Source: Streptomyces maremycinicus
Lineage (GTDB): Bacteria; Actinomycetota; Actinomycetes; Streptomycetales; Streptomycetaceae
Direction: 5' to 3'
NCBI RefSeq assembly: GCF_001184025.1
Contig: NZ_BBYG01000014.1
Span: forward strand, 434,001 to 498,000
Length of the DNA stretch: 64,000 nt
Notes under the pieces: generated by a model
Seen by the model: the letters and a program-made list of their open reading frames with translations, nothing else
Databases searched by the model: none
What the model was told of the DNA's origin: nothing
In this document: in pieces, positions 63,963 through 64,000 of the stretch
How positions within the stretch are numbered: position 1 is the first letter of the stretch
Layout: every line of letters starts with the position of its first letter
Position numbers and translations under genes: made by a program

Positions 63963-64000
63963 CGTCCGCTCCTCCCGCCGGGCCCCGGTCCGGGCCCGTC

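Noticed and set aside
1..64000. tRNA, rRNA, insertion sequences or phage genes
   Set aside because: No cloverleaf, rRNA segment, transposase, integrase or terminal inverted repeat pair was seen anywhere in the window.

Overview
This window is high-GC actinobacterial chromosome and almost certainly Streptomyces. The evidence is the strong third-position GC bias, the many GTG and TTG starts and apparently leaderless genes, and Streptomyces-type gene sets: melC1-melC2 tyrosinase, an encapsulin with a 2-methylisoborneol terpene cyclase and its GPP methyltransferase, clpP3-clpP4 with a PopR-type activator, SigB-family sigma and anti-sigma genes, streptophobe and DUF6777 proteins. No rRNA, tRNA, CRISPR array, insertion sequence, phage or plasmid gene was seen. 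It reads as accessory-rich chromosome carrying many regulator/effector pairs.

Layout. 0-7 kb: the tail of an F420-type oxidoreductase, a conserved protein of unknown function, DUF6328, an aldo/keto reductase, an MFS exporter-TetR operon with a double operator, and a flavin monooxygenase. 7-10.5 kb: melC1-melC2, SRPBCC, RNase HI, a VOC protein. 10.7-14.2 kb: encapsulin, terpene cyclase, methyltransferase. 15.8-19.2 kb: clpP3-clpP4 behind two PopR-like boxes, popR, a SigB-family sigma factor and an RsbW-like kinase. 19.3-26.7 kb: DUF6777, streptophobe, Ser/Thr kinase, SH3-like protein and a two-FHA ABC exporter (a PknF/Rv1747-like arrangement). 27-38.7 kb: small enzymes, LysR, adenosine deaminase, three aldo/keto reductases (counting the first region), aldehyde dehydrogenase, two ECF sigma operons, and several short tandem-repeat arrays between genes. 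38.7-44.5 kb: an acyl-CoA dehydrogenase-like gene and the organosulfur operon ssuE-sfnB-ssuD, preceded by a short cysteine-containing leader peptide gene and divergent from a LysR gene. 44.5-49.7 kb: a membrane-anchored sigma-like protein, and MmpL with its MarR regulator. 49.7-64 kb: an SDR-DUF2867 protein, DNA photolyase, LysR/DJ-1, a MerR-B12-like regulator divergent from an ECF sigma gene, sigK-rskA, a 0.7 kb repeat region with a 220-bp tandem duplication, and a five-gene lipid operon (FAD oxidase, DUF1365, two cyclopropane-fatty-acid-synthase-like methyltransferases, DUF1295).

How genes work together. The last 14 kb combines photolyase, a CarH/LitR-type regulator, ECF sigma factors and membrane-lipid methyltransferases. 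It holds the same gene set as the mycobacterial sigK locus (Rv0444c-Rv0449c, from memory), which suggests a light or oxidative-stress lipid-remodelling island. The most distinctive small elements are the leaderless leader peptide ahead of ssuE, a 13-bp stem that buries the ribosome-binding site of the DUF1905 gene, the double TetR operator, the tandem PopR boxes, and the 12-bp repeat array in which consecutive units carry in-frame stop codons.

Limits. All functions are read from sequence patterns and memory of families. No database search, structure prediction or RNA folding was run.
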